Assembly (NCBI GenBank): GCA_029262455.1
Contig: JAJCZJ010000031.1
Span: forward strand, 124,001 to 188,000
DNA from: Deltaproteobacteria bacterium
Lineage (GTDB): Bacteria > Desulfobacterota > Binatia > HRBIN30 > CADEER01
DNA: 64,000 bases
Reading direction: 5' to 3'
Every line of letters starts with the position of its first letter. Position 1 is the first letter of the stretch. The notes under the pieces were generated by a model. The model ran no database searches, was not told the origin of the DNA, and saw only the letters and a program-made list of their open reading frames with translations. This document shows positions 1 through 8,834 of the stretch, in pieces. The position numbers were made by a program, and so were the translations under genes.

Positions 1-222
1 ATCGCCTTCGAGGGCGATCCGTCATTGCACAACCCCTACACCGTCATGGCCGTAAACCCGTCCCAGCACATCCACACGAAGTCCGCTGCGGCACGGATAT
101 TCATCGACTGGCTGGTCTCGCCCGAAGCCCAAGACTTGATCGCCGCATATCGCATCGGTGGGCATGCCCTCTTCTTCCCAAACGCCCAACAAGCCGCGAA
201 GGCAATCCCCGCCGTCCAATGA
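1..222 (+). CDS. tupA: Tungstate-type ABC transporter, substrate-binding protein (3' end only)
   Basis: The frame is open from the first base, so only the last 73 residues are present. They read as the C-terminal lobe of a TupA-type periplasmic oxyanion-binding protein: a segment beginning HNPYTVMAVNP, then FIDWLVSPEAQDLIAAY, then a terminal LFFPNAQ. In this family the protein captures tungstate (or molybdate) in the periplasm for a permease/ATPase pair. Its stop overlaps the permease start in ATGA, and the ATPase follows, so it is the first gene of a tupABC operon. Substrate choice between tungstate and molybdate is inferred from the family, not from visible residues. Confidence 0.85.
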   Translation: MAFEGDPSLHNPYTVMAVNPSQHIHTKSAAARIFIDWLVSPEAQDLIAAYRIGGHALFFPNAQQAAKAIPAVQ

Positions 223-926
223 GCCTGATCGAGGCGCTTACCGCTGCCCTCAACCTGATCATCACACTCGACCCGCAAGTTCTGGCGGCTGTCGCAACGT
301 CCTTAAAGGTCTCGCTGGTTGCGATCGCCCTCGCCACCGCCGCCGGTGCCCCACTCGGATTTCTAATCGCCATGAGCACCTTTCGTGGTAAGCGCCTAGT
401 CGACGTCCTCCTCAACACTTCGACAGCGATCCCCACAGTCGTCATCGGCCTTGTCACCTACGCCTTGCTCTCTCGCCGCGGCCCGCTCGGCCCGCTCGGG
501 TTGCTCTACACTCCAACCGCGATGATCATCGGCCAGGCACTGCTCGTCGCGCCACTCATGGCGGCTCTCACGAGCGCTGTCATCGGCGGTGCCGATCCAC
601 GCATCCACGAAACTGCGCTTACGCTCGGTGCAACCCGCTGGCGCGCCGCGTGGACCGTCTGTGTCGAGACCCGCCGCGGCATTCTTGCGGCAGTCGCTAC
701 CGGATTCGGTCGATTGATCTCAGAGCTCGGCATCGCCCTCATGGTCGGCGGCAACATCCGCGGTTCCACTCGCACGATGACGACCTCCATCGCCATGGAA
801 ACCAGCAAAGGCGACTTCGCGCTGGGTTTCGCGCTCGGGCTGATCTTGCTTGCCGTCGCGCTCGGCGCCAACGTCGCCGTCGCACTCGCCGGCAACACCG
901 TCGTTCAGCGCGGGAGCCTACGGTAA
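219..926 (+). CDS. tupB: Tungstate-type ABC transporter, permease
   Basis: A 235-residue inner-membrane protein of BPD_transp_1 type, with about five hydrophobic segments. The cytoplasmic loop reads ETALTLGATRWRAAW, the EAA-like motif that docks on the ATPase (E-x2-x-LGA). Length fits the TupB family. It overlaps the upstream binding-protein gene by 4 bp (ATGA), which implies translational coupling, and is followed within 5 bp by the ATPase. It should move oxyanion delivered by the binding protein across the inner membrane. Molybdate cannot be excluded as substrate. Confidence 0.88.
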   Translation: MSLIEALTAALNLIITLDPQVLAAVATSLKVSLVAIALATAAGAPLGFLIAMSTFRGKRLVDVLLNTSTAIPTVVIGLVTYALLSRRGPLGPLGLLYTPTAMIIGQALLVAPLMAALTSAVIGGADPRIHETALTLGATRWRAAWTVCVETRRGILAAVATGFGRLISELGIALMVGGNIRGSTRTMTTSIAMETSKGDFALGFALGLILLAVALGANVAVALAGNTVVQRGSLR

Positions 927-930
927 TTCG

Positions 931-1599
931 ATGTACTCACTCGAAAAGGTGCGTGCCATCCGCGGCGGCCGGCTCAATCTCGATATCGAGCAACTGACGA
1001 TCCCGAGAGGCCAGATCACAGCGGTTGTCGGCCCCAACGGCAGCGGCAAATCGACTCTCTTGCGTCTCTTGGCGTTCCTCGACCAACCCAGCGACGGGAT
1101 GATTACTTTCGCCGGAGAACACGTCACCGGTGCGCCCGAGCAGGCCCATCGTCTTCGCCAACAGGCTACGCTCGTCGCGCAAGACCCACTGCTCTTCGAC
1201 CGATCCGTCCGCGCCAACGTCGCGTACGGATTGCGCCACCGCGGCATTTCCGAGACAGCCGTTGGTTTAGCCCTCGCACGGGTTGGTCTCCCAGAGTTCG
1301 CCGAGCGCCGTGCCCGCCAATTGTCCGGAGGAGAACGCCAGCGAGTCGCGCTCGCTCGGGCAATCGCGTTTAGGCCCGACGTTCTGCTGCTCGACGAACC
1401 AACGTCCAACGTCGACGAAAAGACGAAGCGGCCGATCGAGACGTTGATCGGTGAACTGGCAGAAGAAGGCTGCTGCGTCGTGGTCACTACGCACGATCTC
1501 CGCCAGGCGCGAGCATTTGGGAACAACCTCGTCGCCCTCGATTGCGGACAGATACGCCCCTTCGGAGCGGAGGATGACGCGTCGGTCGTCCTGCGATAG
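931..1599 (+). CDS. tupC: Tungstate-type ABC transporter, ATP-binding protein
   Basis: A 222-residue ABC ATPase with all motifs: Walker A GPNGSGKST, signature LSGGERQRVALARA, Walker B VLLLDEPT and the H-loop in VVVTTHD. I chose the ATG at 931, 5 bp after the permease stop. An open frame upstream to 850 would only add residues inside the permease gene. It powers the TupB channel as third gene of the operon and ends in TAG, which shows that TAG is an ordinary stop in this genome. Confidence 0.9.
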   Translation: MYSLEKVRAIRGGRLNLDIEQLTIPRGQITAVVGPNGSGKSTLLRLLAFLDQPSDGMITFAGEHVTGAPEQAHRLRQQATLVAQDPLLFDRSVRANVAYGLRHRGISETAVGLALARVGLPEFAERRARQLSGGERQRVALARAIAFRPDVLLLDEPTSNVDEKTKRPIETLIGELAEEGCCVVVTTHDLRQARAFGNNLVALDCGQIRPFGAEDDASVVLR

Positions 1600-1608
1600 C
1601 ATCCCCGC

Positions 1609-2754
1609 ATGTCGCCACTCGCCCGAATCGCAGCCGCCGCGCTCTTCTTAGTCACCGGGTGCACCGCAGCGAAGCCTCAAGCGCCAATCCTACCCGTTAC
1701 GAAGAGCGTGTCTCTCGTCGGCGACTTCACAACCAACGCATGGGCCTACGGCCGGGATGCCGGCAACTCGGTCCGCATGGGCAACGAAATCCTTTGGGCT
1801 TTCGGCGACACATTCACTTGGACCGGATTCGAATGCGCCACGGCCGCCTGGTCATCGGTGGACAGTCCACTGGAGTTGAGTGAGCCTGTAGGTCCTTGGT
1901 TCGAGTCTCTGCCTTTTTACGAGCTTTCGAGCACGGAAACCCAGTTCAACAAGGAACGGAAGCCGCCGCGATGCTGCAAGCAAACCAAGGCATGTAGCGC
2001 CGACCAGAAGTACTGCCATTGCCCGACCGGAACGGACTGCCGAACCCGCATCGCCATCTGGCCGGGAGACATGATCAGTATCGACGGCCAGCTTGGCATT
2101 CACTACTACGAGAAAGTCGAAGTCGGCTCCGCTCCGTACGACTTCCGCCATCTTGGTACGGGAATCGCGATCGTCCGTGACGGTGACACAAAAGCGACTC
2201 GACCGAGCGGCGACGACGGAGAGCCCCTGCTCATTTTCGGACCGGACGAGCCGAATTTCCTGCGCGGCCTACTGGTCGAAGAAGGACCGCGGCTCGTCGT
2301 CTATCTCTACGCGGCAAGCAATCGGCGGAAGTGCCAAGTCGACATTCTGCTCGCGAGAGTCGATCTTTCCAATGTATTCCGTCAAGGCGAGTATCGATTT
2401 TGGACCGGTTCCGCTTGGTCGCCTTCACTCGCTGACGCGGCCCCTGTGCTGGACACCATCCGTGGCGGTCTCGGTTCCGTCACATGGAATCGTCATCTCA
2501 ACCGATATCTCTCCGCCTTCAGCGACATTTGCTCTGGCGGTGGGGCGCTACAGCTCAGAACCGCGCCACTCCCGCAGGGCCCCTGGACCGACGCCGTCGC
2601 CGTCGACCTGAGCTCCCTCGGCGCCACTCCAGACTCCTATGCCGGGCAAATTCATTCATCCTTAGGAATCGACGCGGAGCTATTCTTCAGTTTTTACCAG
2701 CCGCTCGAACTCGGAGTCGGACGCCTTCGCCTCGGGCGAATGGTACTCGAGTGA
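1609..2754 (+). CDS. DUF4185-type beta-propeller lipoprotein
   Basis: 381 residues starting with a lipoprotein signal whose lipobox is LVTGC (Cys at about residue 18). The body begins with the pattern NAWAYGRDAGNSVRMGN followed by LWAFGDTF, which is characteristic of DUF4185, a five-bladed propeller family related to glycoside hydrolases. A Cys-rich insert (CCKQTKAC, CHCPTGTDC) lies near residues 122-145. The biochemical role is unknown. The start lies 9 bp after tupC, so it may be co-transcribed, but there is no functional link I can see. Confidence 0.7.
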   Translation: MSPLARIAAAALFLVTGCTAAKPQAPILPVTKSVSLVGDFTTNAWAYGRDAGNSVRMGNEILWAFGDTFTWTGFECATAAWSSVDSPLELSEPVGPWFESLPFYELSSTETQFNKERKPPRCCKQTKACSADQKYCHCPTGTDCRTRIAIWPGDMISIDGQLGIHYYEKVEVGSAPYDFRHLGTGIAIVRDGDTKATRPSGDDGEPLLIFGPDEPNFLRGLLVEEGPRLVVYLYAASNRRKCQVDILLARVDLSNVFRQGEYRFWTGSAWSPSLADAAPVLDTIRGGLGSVTWNRHLNRYLSAFSDICSGGGALQLRTAPLPQGPWTDAVAVDLSSLGATPDSYAGQIHSSLGIDAELFFSFYQPLELGVGRLRLGRMVLE

Positions 2755-2822
2755 AGCTTTGACACGAGTCCGCCCAAACCGCACGGTGAACGCAACATAC
2801 CGCCGGCCCGCTGGCGCACCCG

Positions 2823-3722
2823 ATGTTTGATTTCTATCTACGTAACGAATTCGCCTTCGCGGCTGCTCAGCTCGCACTCGCCATGCTCGGCATGGGCGCC
2901 AAGCTAGCCCTCCGGGATTTCGTGCAAGTCTTCCGCATGCCCAAGAGCTTCATCATTGGCCTTACCATCCAACTGCTAGCTGTTCCGGCGCTCGCAATCT
3001 TCGTCGCACACCTGCTCGGGGTCAACGCCGGAGTCGCAACGGGGCTGATTCTGATTGCAGCGGTTCCCGGCGGCACGATCTCGAATGTCGTCACCTACAT
3101 CGGACGAGGAAACATTGCTCTTTCAATTGCCCTGACGGCGATCACCTCGATCGCCTGCTTGGTCACAACACCAGCCATCCTACAACTCCTGGCTTCGCAG
3201 TCACTGCCCGCCGACTTCGTGATGCCGCGCGAGCGAATCGCATTCGAGATTGCCTTGTGCCTGCTCGCGCCACTGGCTCTGGGGATGATTCTTGGAGCGC
3301 AGCTCCCGACGTGGCGAGATCTGATTTCGACAAGGGCCATTCAGCTGAGCCTCTTCGTGATTCTGCTCATGGTCATCGGTGCGGCAGGCGCCGGCCGCGT
3401 CGATCCGCTGCAACAAGGTATCTCGGCAATTCTTGCCATCCTGTTGCTGGCGTTGTTCTCACAAATCACAGCCCTAGCGATTACTACGGCAACCGGACTG
3501 CCCAACGAAGATCGAACTGCGGTTGCAATCGAAGTCACGGTTCGCAACGCCAATTTGGCGATCATGCTCAAGGCGTCAATCTTTCCGTCGGTGCCGGGTG
3601 TCGCCGACCCGTTCGCCGACGGTGTGCTCTACATCGCACTGATGTACGGCGGTCTTGCCATGTTGGTCGCTTCCCCGCTCGTCACCTACGAGAGACGGCG
3701 CGCGCCAGTCCCAGCACAATAA
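2823..3722 (+). CDS. Bile acid:sodium symporter (BASS/SBF) family transporter
   Basis: 299 residues with eight to ten hydrophobic segments. The stretch VPGGTISNVVTYIGRGNIALS matches the conserved crossover region of the SBF family (usually PGG-x2-SN-x6-G-x3-LS), and a second conserved region near residue 240 reads VTVRNANLAIMLK. These are secondary transporters of the inner membrane that couple sodium to uptake of organic anions. The substrate cannot be deduced. It is the last + strand gene before the convergent pilin operon and is followed by a strong hairpin. Confidence 0.85.
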   Translation: MFDFYLRNEFAFAAAQLALAMLGMGAKLALRDFVQVFRMPKSFIIGLTIQLLAVPALAIFVAHLLGVNAGVATGLILIAAVPGGTISNVVTYIGRGNIALSIALTAITSIACLVTTPAILQLLASQSLPADFVMPRERIAFEIALCLLAPLALGMILGAQLPTWRDLISTRAIQLSLFVILLMVIGAAGAGRVDPLQQGISAILAILLLALFSQITALAITTATGLPNEDRTAVAIEVTVRNANLAIMLKASIFPSVPGVADPFADGVLYIALMYGGLAMLVASPLVTYERRRAPVPAQ

Positions 3723-3726
3723 AAAA

Positions 3727-3754
3727 CCCCCTCTCGCTGTGAAGCGAGAGGGGG
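3727..3754 (-). terminator. Rho-independent terminator of the minor-pilin operon
   Basis: A perfect 12-bp stem (CCCCCTCTCGCT / AGCGAGAGGGGG) encloses a 4-base loop. Read on the - strand, the stem is followed at once by a run of T residues (the six A at 3721-3726 on +). This is the classic layout of an intrinsic terminator for leftward transcripts, placed 103 bp beyond the pilW-like stop. It may also slow rightward transcripts from the symporter gene, although no T run follows on +. Confidence 0.9.
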
Positions 3755-3856
3755 CTGTGTCCGTGGATCGACCAGGGAGGTTGCCGATCCGTCGGGCTGG
3801 GTGATGGAGGTTTCTCTGAAGGATGAAGGAAGGCTCCCTTGGCGGTCTGCTACAGG

Positions 3857-4678
3857 TTAGATGAGATTGCGTGGTTTGATGGTTGTGCGTTCTTCGACGA
3901 CGTGGACAGAGCCGCCCTGCATCGGCCGGTCGGTCTGCGCGGCCACGGTCAATTCGACTTCGCGGACGATCCGCCACTCGGCGTTGTCAGCCGGCAGGTC
4001 AACGGTCACACAAGGCTCACAAGGATCGAGGCGGTAGCGAACGTTGAAGACCTCGATGCCCTTCGCAAGCGGCTCCGGATCGCCATCGTCCACCGCGACT
4101 GTCAAGATCGGGCTAGGACCAGAATCGTCGATCGAATAGGTTCGCTCCTCGATCGCGTAGACACCGCTACCAGTGAGGTAGTCGGCATCGAGCGCCCCTT
4201 CAACGGTAATCGACTCAACTCCCACGGCGGCCACGATGAAAGTGCTGCCCTGTCCCGCGATGCGCGTCAGGTACACATACTGACCGACTTCGAAACCGGA
4301 GGAGTTCAACACCGTTAGACTAGACGAACCCGCAAGTGAGGGAGCGGTCGATACGGTTCGGATACACACCAGCGAACCAGGATCGGTCTTGCCAATGCGG
4401 AGAGTTATCGAGTCACGATTCCCGGAGTCCACTCCGCCGAGGGCGGTAAAGTCACCGAGCTGAGGCAGGCATGCACCTGCTTGCCGCAACTCTTGCGAAA
4501 CGAAGGTGAGTGCAGCGCTGACCGCTTGTTGCGTCTCCGCAACCTGCTCCATGTCGAAACGTTGATGGACCGTATGTGAGAAGTCCGTTGCCACGACGCT
4601 GAGGGCAATGCCGGAAAGCATCATTGCCACCAGCAGTTCGATCATCGTGTAACCCGCGTTTGTTTTCGTCATCTTCAT
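3857..4678 (-). CDS. PilW-like minor pilin
   Basis: 273 residues. The N terminus reads MKMTKTNAGYTMIELLVAMM: a short basic leader, a Gly for prepilin peptidase cleavage, an aromatic (Tyr rather than the usual Phe) at mature position 1, Glu at +5, and a hydrophobic helix. I chose the ATG at 4678 over an open frame reaching 4816, because GGAG lies 7 bases upstream and the start gives a proper prepilin leader. PilW-type minor pilins help prime assembly of type IV pili. Four hundred bases and a hairpin separate it from the upstream pilX-like gene, so it may have its own promoter. Confidence 0.82.
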   Translation of the reverse strand: MKMTKTNAGYTMIELLVAMMLSGIALSVVATDFSHTVHQRFDMEQVAETQQAVSAALTFVSQELRQAGACLPQLGDFTALGGVDSGNRDSITLRIGKTDPGSLVCIRTVSTAPSLAGSSSLTVLNSSGFEVGQYVYLTRIAGQGSTFIVAAVGVESITVEGALDADYLTGSGVYAIEERTYSIDDSGPSPILTVAVDDGDPEPLAKGIEVFNVRYRLDPCEPCVTVDLPADNAEWRIVREVELTVAAQTDRPMQGGSVHVVEERTTIKPRNLI

Positions 4679-5017
4679 TTTTGATCTCCGTCCAGTGAGA
4701 AGAGTTTTACAGCGTCGGGAGATCACACCGAATGAAGGAAAGGTATGATTTTGTGGCCATTGTACGGAAGTCGTACGACCTCGGTCGCAGCCAACAGCAA
4801 GATACTGTTTCAGCAATCAAAAACCGCGCAGAGCCATGGGCAAGCCGCAATGGATTCCACGAAGCGTCGCGACGATTCGCACTTGCCTAGGCAGATGCTC
4901 GCAGACCATCGTCCGAGCGATCGCGAACCAAAAAGCAGAGCGACTGCCGGAACGCGATACCGCCGCACGAAGCTTTCTGCGGAGCACACTCGCGACAGCG
5001 AGGGGTGTCGCGGGCTA

Positions 5018-5059
5018 CTCCCCCCTCGGCGCCTGAGGAGGGCTCAGCCGAGAGGGGAG
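5018..5059 (-). terminator. Long GC-rich hairpin between pilX-like and pilW-like genes
   Basis: CTCCCCCCTCGGC (5018-5030) pairs with GCCGAGAGGGGAG (5047-5059) with one G-T pair, and CTGAG/CTCAG inside extends the stem. It lies about 30 bp beyond the pilX-like stop. A shorter hairpin (CGCGACA/TGTCGCG, 4991-5012) follows. No T run is seen on the - strand, so this may be an attenuator or an RNA-stabilising structure rather than a true terminator. Confidence 0.5.
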
Positions 5060-5091
5060 TGAGGGGTGGGGCCGTCGGTGTAGCCGTGGCC

Positions 5092-7341
5092 TCAGTCGTA
5101 GAGACGGGTGTAGATGCGCTGCTGTACGTACACCACTTTCGGTGTCATCGGCGGAAGGTTCTCCACTGCATTGAAGTCGGTGTCGTAATCGTAGTTGCGA
5201 ATAGGGGGATCATAAATGTTGCACGAATTGCCCGATCCGCAGGCCCACTCCGCCGTCTTGTGCTGGGCGGTCCCCAGGCTGACGAAGGAGCCCCGATAGT
5301 TCAGAGTTCGGCTCGACCAACTCTCCAGAAACTTTGGATAGTTCTCGAGTCCACCGTTGTACCAATCTGGATCGAGTGTACTTGGGCCGAGACCAAAAAG
5401 CAGGGCCGCGTTGACGACGAGAGCGTTCGAACTAGCAAAGGACGCCTGCTTGCCGATCCCACCACCTGGTAGATCCAGACTCCGAATGTTGCGGTGATTC
5501 GAGTTGAGGGAGTGTTGACTCTTGTGGTCGTTCTTCCTTCCGCCAGCCGACTCGACTTCCCAACCTTGCGAAAGAATCCAAATGGCGTCGGCAAGAACCG
5601 CTGCCGGGTATTTGTCTCGCTTGTTGAAGTTGCCCTGAATGATCGCAGCCTGGTCGCTAACGACAGTGACCCCGGTCGGATCTCCTGCGCCCGGAGTAAA
5701 CGTTGTATCCAGCATATCCAAATCGGCAGAGTCAAAGATGCGGACACCGTAGTTGTTCACGGTCGACATCGATGCAGGCCCATCGACACTGAGAAACACA
5801 ACCAGTCCGCCATCACTTCGATCATCGTGCGGGAACAGCGGATCTCCGTTCGTGGAGTTCCACTCGATGAGCGCACGCAGGTTGAGGTTCAACAGATACA
5901 TCCACTGGTTCTCGCGGTGATTGAAGAAGCCGCCGCGGCGATAGTCCATATCGCGATACCAGGAATCAGCGGGAAGGGCTGGGCCACCAAAGGCAGTGCC
6001 GTTCGGCCACGGGCAGTTCGGTGGGGACCACCACGGCTCCGGACCGGGACCTGACGCGCAGGTCGCGGGATTCCCGTCCCAAGTACTGAGGGAGCCATTG
6101 CCACTCGTATCCTCGCCAACTCTTCGATACACACGATCGTCGCCGGCACCACCAAATGCTGGTGAATAGCTGGCCGACTGTCCGGCCAGGCCGGGGTTCG
6201 GGCTTACCGGGTTCACGCCCGCCGGGATGTCATTGTAAAACAAAGCGCCGCGCCGTTCGCACATGAAACGCAGGAGCTGGCGCGTCTTGGCGGCGTCGAC
6301 GGTGCCCCCGGCATCCTGCACCTCGATAGGGAAAAGGGCCGGTTGGGCTGCGACCGGTGGAATTCCAGCGCCACCGAGACAAAGATCGGCGGCTGCGAAG
6401 TCGGTGACAACCGGCGTCGTTCCCAAATCGAGCACAATCCGAAGGTCCGCACGGCCCCAATATTCGCCCGTACCGCGCGCGATGATATCGACCGGCGGCG
6501 TAACGATGTTGCGCACATGCGATCGAATACTACCGTTCCAACCGGCGATGGTAGCGTCATCGAGCGGAGCATTGCCCACCGGGCAAGTCAGCGGCTTCGG
6601 GTCGAGATTGTTCAGCGGAGGAAGAACGTCGGCGAGCCTGTCGATCACCGTCGTGCCCCAGCAACGCCACGAGTTGTTGTATTTGTAGCCGCCCCGGTAA
6701 ATGTCGCCCGCCGAAGTAATCTGAACATTCGGCATCACCGGGGGCTCATCTTCGATCACGAGGGTATTGTCCGGCTGAATATATAGATCGTCGTTCGTGT
6801 GCAATCTGCCATGTAGGGTCATGTTCGGGAGTGGCATGATGAAAAGATGCGAGTCGACAAAAGCTAGGAACTGAAAGATCGGAATGTTGTGAATATCGAA
6901 CTCGCCCGCCACGCGAGCCGTACTGTCACCCGGTGGTACCTGGGACTTCGACTGCACGGTGTAACGGTAGGCGATCGTGTTGAGACCGGCAAAAACTTCG
7001 CCCTCGGGGATCTGTGCCGGCGGACACGGATCGCAGCCAGCCACTTGGTCGAGGTCGACGGTCACACTCTTGTCCGCCACCGAGAGCGATTGTTCGAAGT
7101 CGATGCCCTGCGGAACTCCGCTGTTGCGGAAAATATTGGCGAACGTAGAAACACCAACGTTCAGGCCGGCCTCGGCGGCATAGAACGCCGACCGCCGGAC
7201 ACCGGCCGATCCACGTTGCGAGATCGTCGCCCGGGCATTCATTGCGTAAGCGCCTGCCAAAGCGCCAAGCGCGGTAAGAAACACGAGCGCCGTTACAAGT
7301 GCGGCGCCGTGCTCATTCTTCAAACGGCAGGGCGGATTCAT
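5092..7341 (-). CDS. Large PilX-type pilus assembly protein
   Basis: 749 residues. The N terminus has the PilX pattern: a short charged segment, then HGAALVTALVFLTALGALAG as a membrane helix, then RRSAFYAAEAGLN, the AAEAG motif typical of PilX N-terminal domains. The rest is a large beta-rich exported domain with several Cys pairs (for example CDPCPP) and no recognised catalytic site. PilX proteins are usually near 200 residues, so the extra ~550 residues are notable. They resemble the long PilX-like proteins found beside minor pilins in delta-type bacteria. It starts 16 bp after the pilV-like stop and is clearly co-transcribed. Confidence 0.75.
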   Translation of the reverse strand: MNPPCRLKNEHGAALVTALVFLTALGALAGAYAMNARATISQRGSAGVRRSAFYAAEAGLNVGVSTFANIFRNSGVPQGIDFEQSLSVADKSVTVDLDQVAGCDPCPPAQIPEGEVFAGLNTIAYRYTVQSKSQVPPGDSTARVAGEFDIHNIPIFQFLAFVDSHLFIMPLPNMTLHGRLHTNDDLYIQPDNTLVIEDEPPVMPNVQITSAGDIYRGGYKYNNSWRCWGTTVIDRLADVLPPLNNLDPKPLTCPVGNAPLDDATIAGWNGSIRSHVRNIVTPPVDIIARGTGEYWGRADLRIVLDLGTTPVVTDFAAADLCLGGAGIPPVAAQPALFPIEVQDAGGTVDAAKTRQLLRFMCERRGALFYNDIPAGVNPVSPNPGLAGQSASYSPAFGGAGDDRVYRRVGEDTSGNGSLSTWDGNPATCASGPGPEPWWSPPNCPWPNGTAFGGPALPADSWYRDMDYRRGGFFNHRENQWMYLLNLNLRALIEWNSTNGDPLFPHDDRSDGGLVVFLSVDGPASMSTVNNYGVRIFDSADLDMLDTTFTPGAGDPTGVTVVSDQAAIIQGNFNKRDKYPAAVLADAIWILSQGWEVESAGGRKNDHKSQHSLNSNHRNIRSLDLPGGGIGKQASFASSNALVVNAALLFGLGPSTLDPDWYNGGLENYPKFLESWSSRTLNYRGSFVSLGTAQHKTAEWACGSGNSCNIYDPPIRNYDYDTDFNAVENLPPMTPKVVYVQQRIYTRLYD

Positions 7342-7357
7342 CGCAGCGGCCCGCCCT

Positions 7358-7717
7358 TCAGTTCGGTGTTATCCGCGAATACACAGTGTGCAACGTGTAG
7401 GATTGGCCCATCCCACGCCAATCCCAGGTCGTCGTCGCGGTGATGAACTTCATCCCCGGTCCAGGATTTCCGGCGGCGACTGTCCAATTCGTCGTAAAAT
7501 CGCCATCCACCGAAGACCCGCTCACCATCGAGTCGTAGTCGATCGTTCGGAGGTCTTCGACAGCTTCCTGCGTTAGCGTGATCGCCCGGGCGTGAAGTCC
7601 ATTCGCGCCGAGCAGATTGGTCGTTGCCCGCATTCCGGTCGCTGTCGCTGTCGCCGCCAAACCAACGATGACGATCGCGACTAAAACCTCAATGAGTGTA
7701 AATCCCTTGTCGGTCAT
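7358..7717 (-). CDS. PilV-like type IV prepilin
   Basis: 119 residues beginning MTDKGFTLIEVLVAIVIVG: leader MTDKG, cleavage before Phe, Glu at position 5 of the mature protein, and the conserved hydrophobic N-terminal helix. The ATG at 7717 is preceded by GAGGGGA, a good ribosome binding site. An open frame to 7783 lacks a pilin leader. It lies 25 bp after the fimT-like gene and 16 bp before the pilX-like gene. Minor pilins of this kind are processed by PilD and incorporated at the pilus tip or initiation complex. Confidence 0.88.
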   Translation of the reverse strand: MTDKGFTLIEVLVAIVIVGLAATATATGMRATTNLLGANGLHARAITLTQEAVEDLRTIDYDSMVSGSSVDGDFTTNWTVAAGNPGPGMKFITATTTWDWRGMGQSYTLHTVYSRITPN

Positions 7718-7742
7718 GTTTTCCCCTCTCGATATCGAGGCG

Positions 7743-8273
7743 CTACGCCGACGTCGTGCCCCCGGCATTGGTCGTCGACTCAACTTGCCCAGAAGGCCAG
7801 ATCTGGAGCGCTTCGCTCCTCTCGTTGCCTGCGATCGTCACAGATACGATCGACAAACTGCCGTCGGGTTGCGGAACTAGTAACCCGCGACCATCAAACT
7901 CGGCTGCAGCCGTCGACCCGGCATCGGAGGAGACCGTGTAGCCCGTCGGGAGATTGACAACTTTCGGATTGAACTGCTGGTCAACTTCCCATTGGCCATC
8001 GCCATCCGAGTCCGACAATCGGGTAATCGAGTAGCCGGTGCCCGACACTTCAAAGCGAAAGTGCGCTCCCTTGAGAGTGGCCTGCATTCTGGCGCGGCGT
8101 AAGTCGTTCACCAAGTTCTGGCGGGCCGTCGTGAGGTTCATGAAACCACGATCAAGACTCAGTACGCCGACACCCATGAGACCTGTAACAATCCCTATCG
8201 TCACGAGGACCTCCGCAAGCGTGGATCCACCCTGCGACTAGATCAATCTCATGTGCCTTGCTTGTTTCGACAT
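7743..8273 (-). pseudogene. FimT/GspH-type pseudopilin with in-frame amber codon
   Basis: From the ATG at 8273, preceded by GAGAGG eight bases upstream, the frame reads MSKQARHMRLI, then TAG (8240-8238), then SQGGSTLAEVLVTIGIV and a further ~145 residues in the same frame. The part after the stop carries a prepilin site (GG before STLAEVL, Glu at +5) and a GspH/FimT-like body ending at 7743. A start after the amber is possible only at GTG 8204, which would delete the prepilin site. So the gene is either inactivated by one C-to-T type change (CAG to TAG), read through, or mis-sequenced at one base. It heads the minor-pilin operon. Confidence 0.75.
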
Positions 8274-8834
8274 TCCGGTCACCTCTCAATTTGTCAGAAC
8301 TTTGTGTCTAGACTAACTACAGCAAGGGCCGGGCCACTTCGGATCGGCGCCGCAAATTGCCGCTTCGCCCGCTTGGGAGAACCGCAAGGCGCCGAACCAG
8401 GTGGCGTCATTGTCGCGAACCGTCACATCTTTGAAAAATGCCCGGGAATAAACGAAAATCTTGGCCCAACCGCAGCGTCAGCGGATCACCGATACGCATG
8501 GACTCGTACACACGACGCGGTAGATCAGGTCGCACGACACCTGAGCTCTCGGAACCGAGCAATGCACGACTCGGGGCATCACAGACAACTCCTCTGCGCG
8601 GGAATGTCCTGGGCACTTGCCAGCCGATTGTCTATTGCGGGGCGCGTGGCAGATGGCGGCTTCTTCCCAGCGTCTTCAGCGGAGACGGGCTCGATTCTTC
8701 CGAGCTGAAGCGTGCCCAACCATCGGGCAGCAAGCCGCTGATTTTTCCGCTACTCTCGCGGCGCCGGGACGGATCCAACCGTCCGCCGACACCAATCCAA
8801 TGACTCAAACATCCAACAGAGCGAGCTAGGGGAC
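8274..8834. other. Intergenic region between pilin operon and hydrolase
   Basis: Divergent promoters for the leftward pilin operon and the rightward hydrolase gene should lie here. I see no credible gene: the open frames across it lack ribosome binding sites and resemble no family. No clear -35/-10 pair could be assigned by eye. Confidence 0.5.

Noticed and set aside
918-1664. A 248-codon open frame on - across the tupC gene
   Set aside because: Antisense to an ABC ATPase with all motifs; no protein family resemblance.
8238-8240. Genome-wide reassignment of TAG
   Set aside because: Other intact genes, such as tupC (stop at 1597-1599), end in TAG at the normal protein length, so TAG is a normal stop here.
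8253-8803. Overlapping open frames on + in the 8.3-8.8 kb intergenic region
   Set aside because: No ribosome binding site, Arg- and Ser-rich composition typical of chance frames, no family match.
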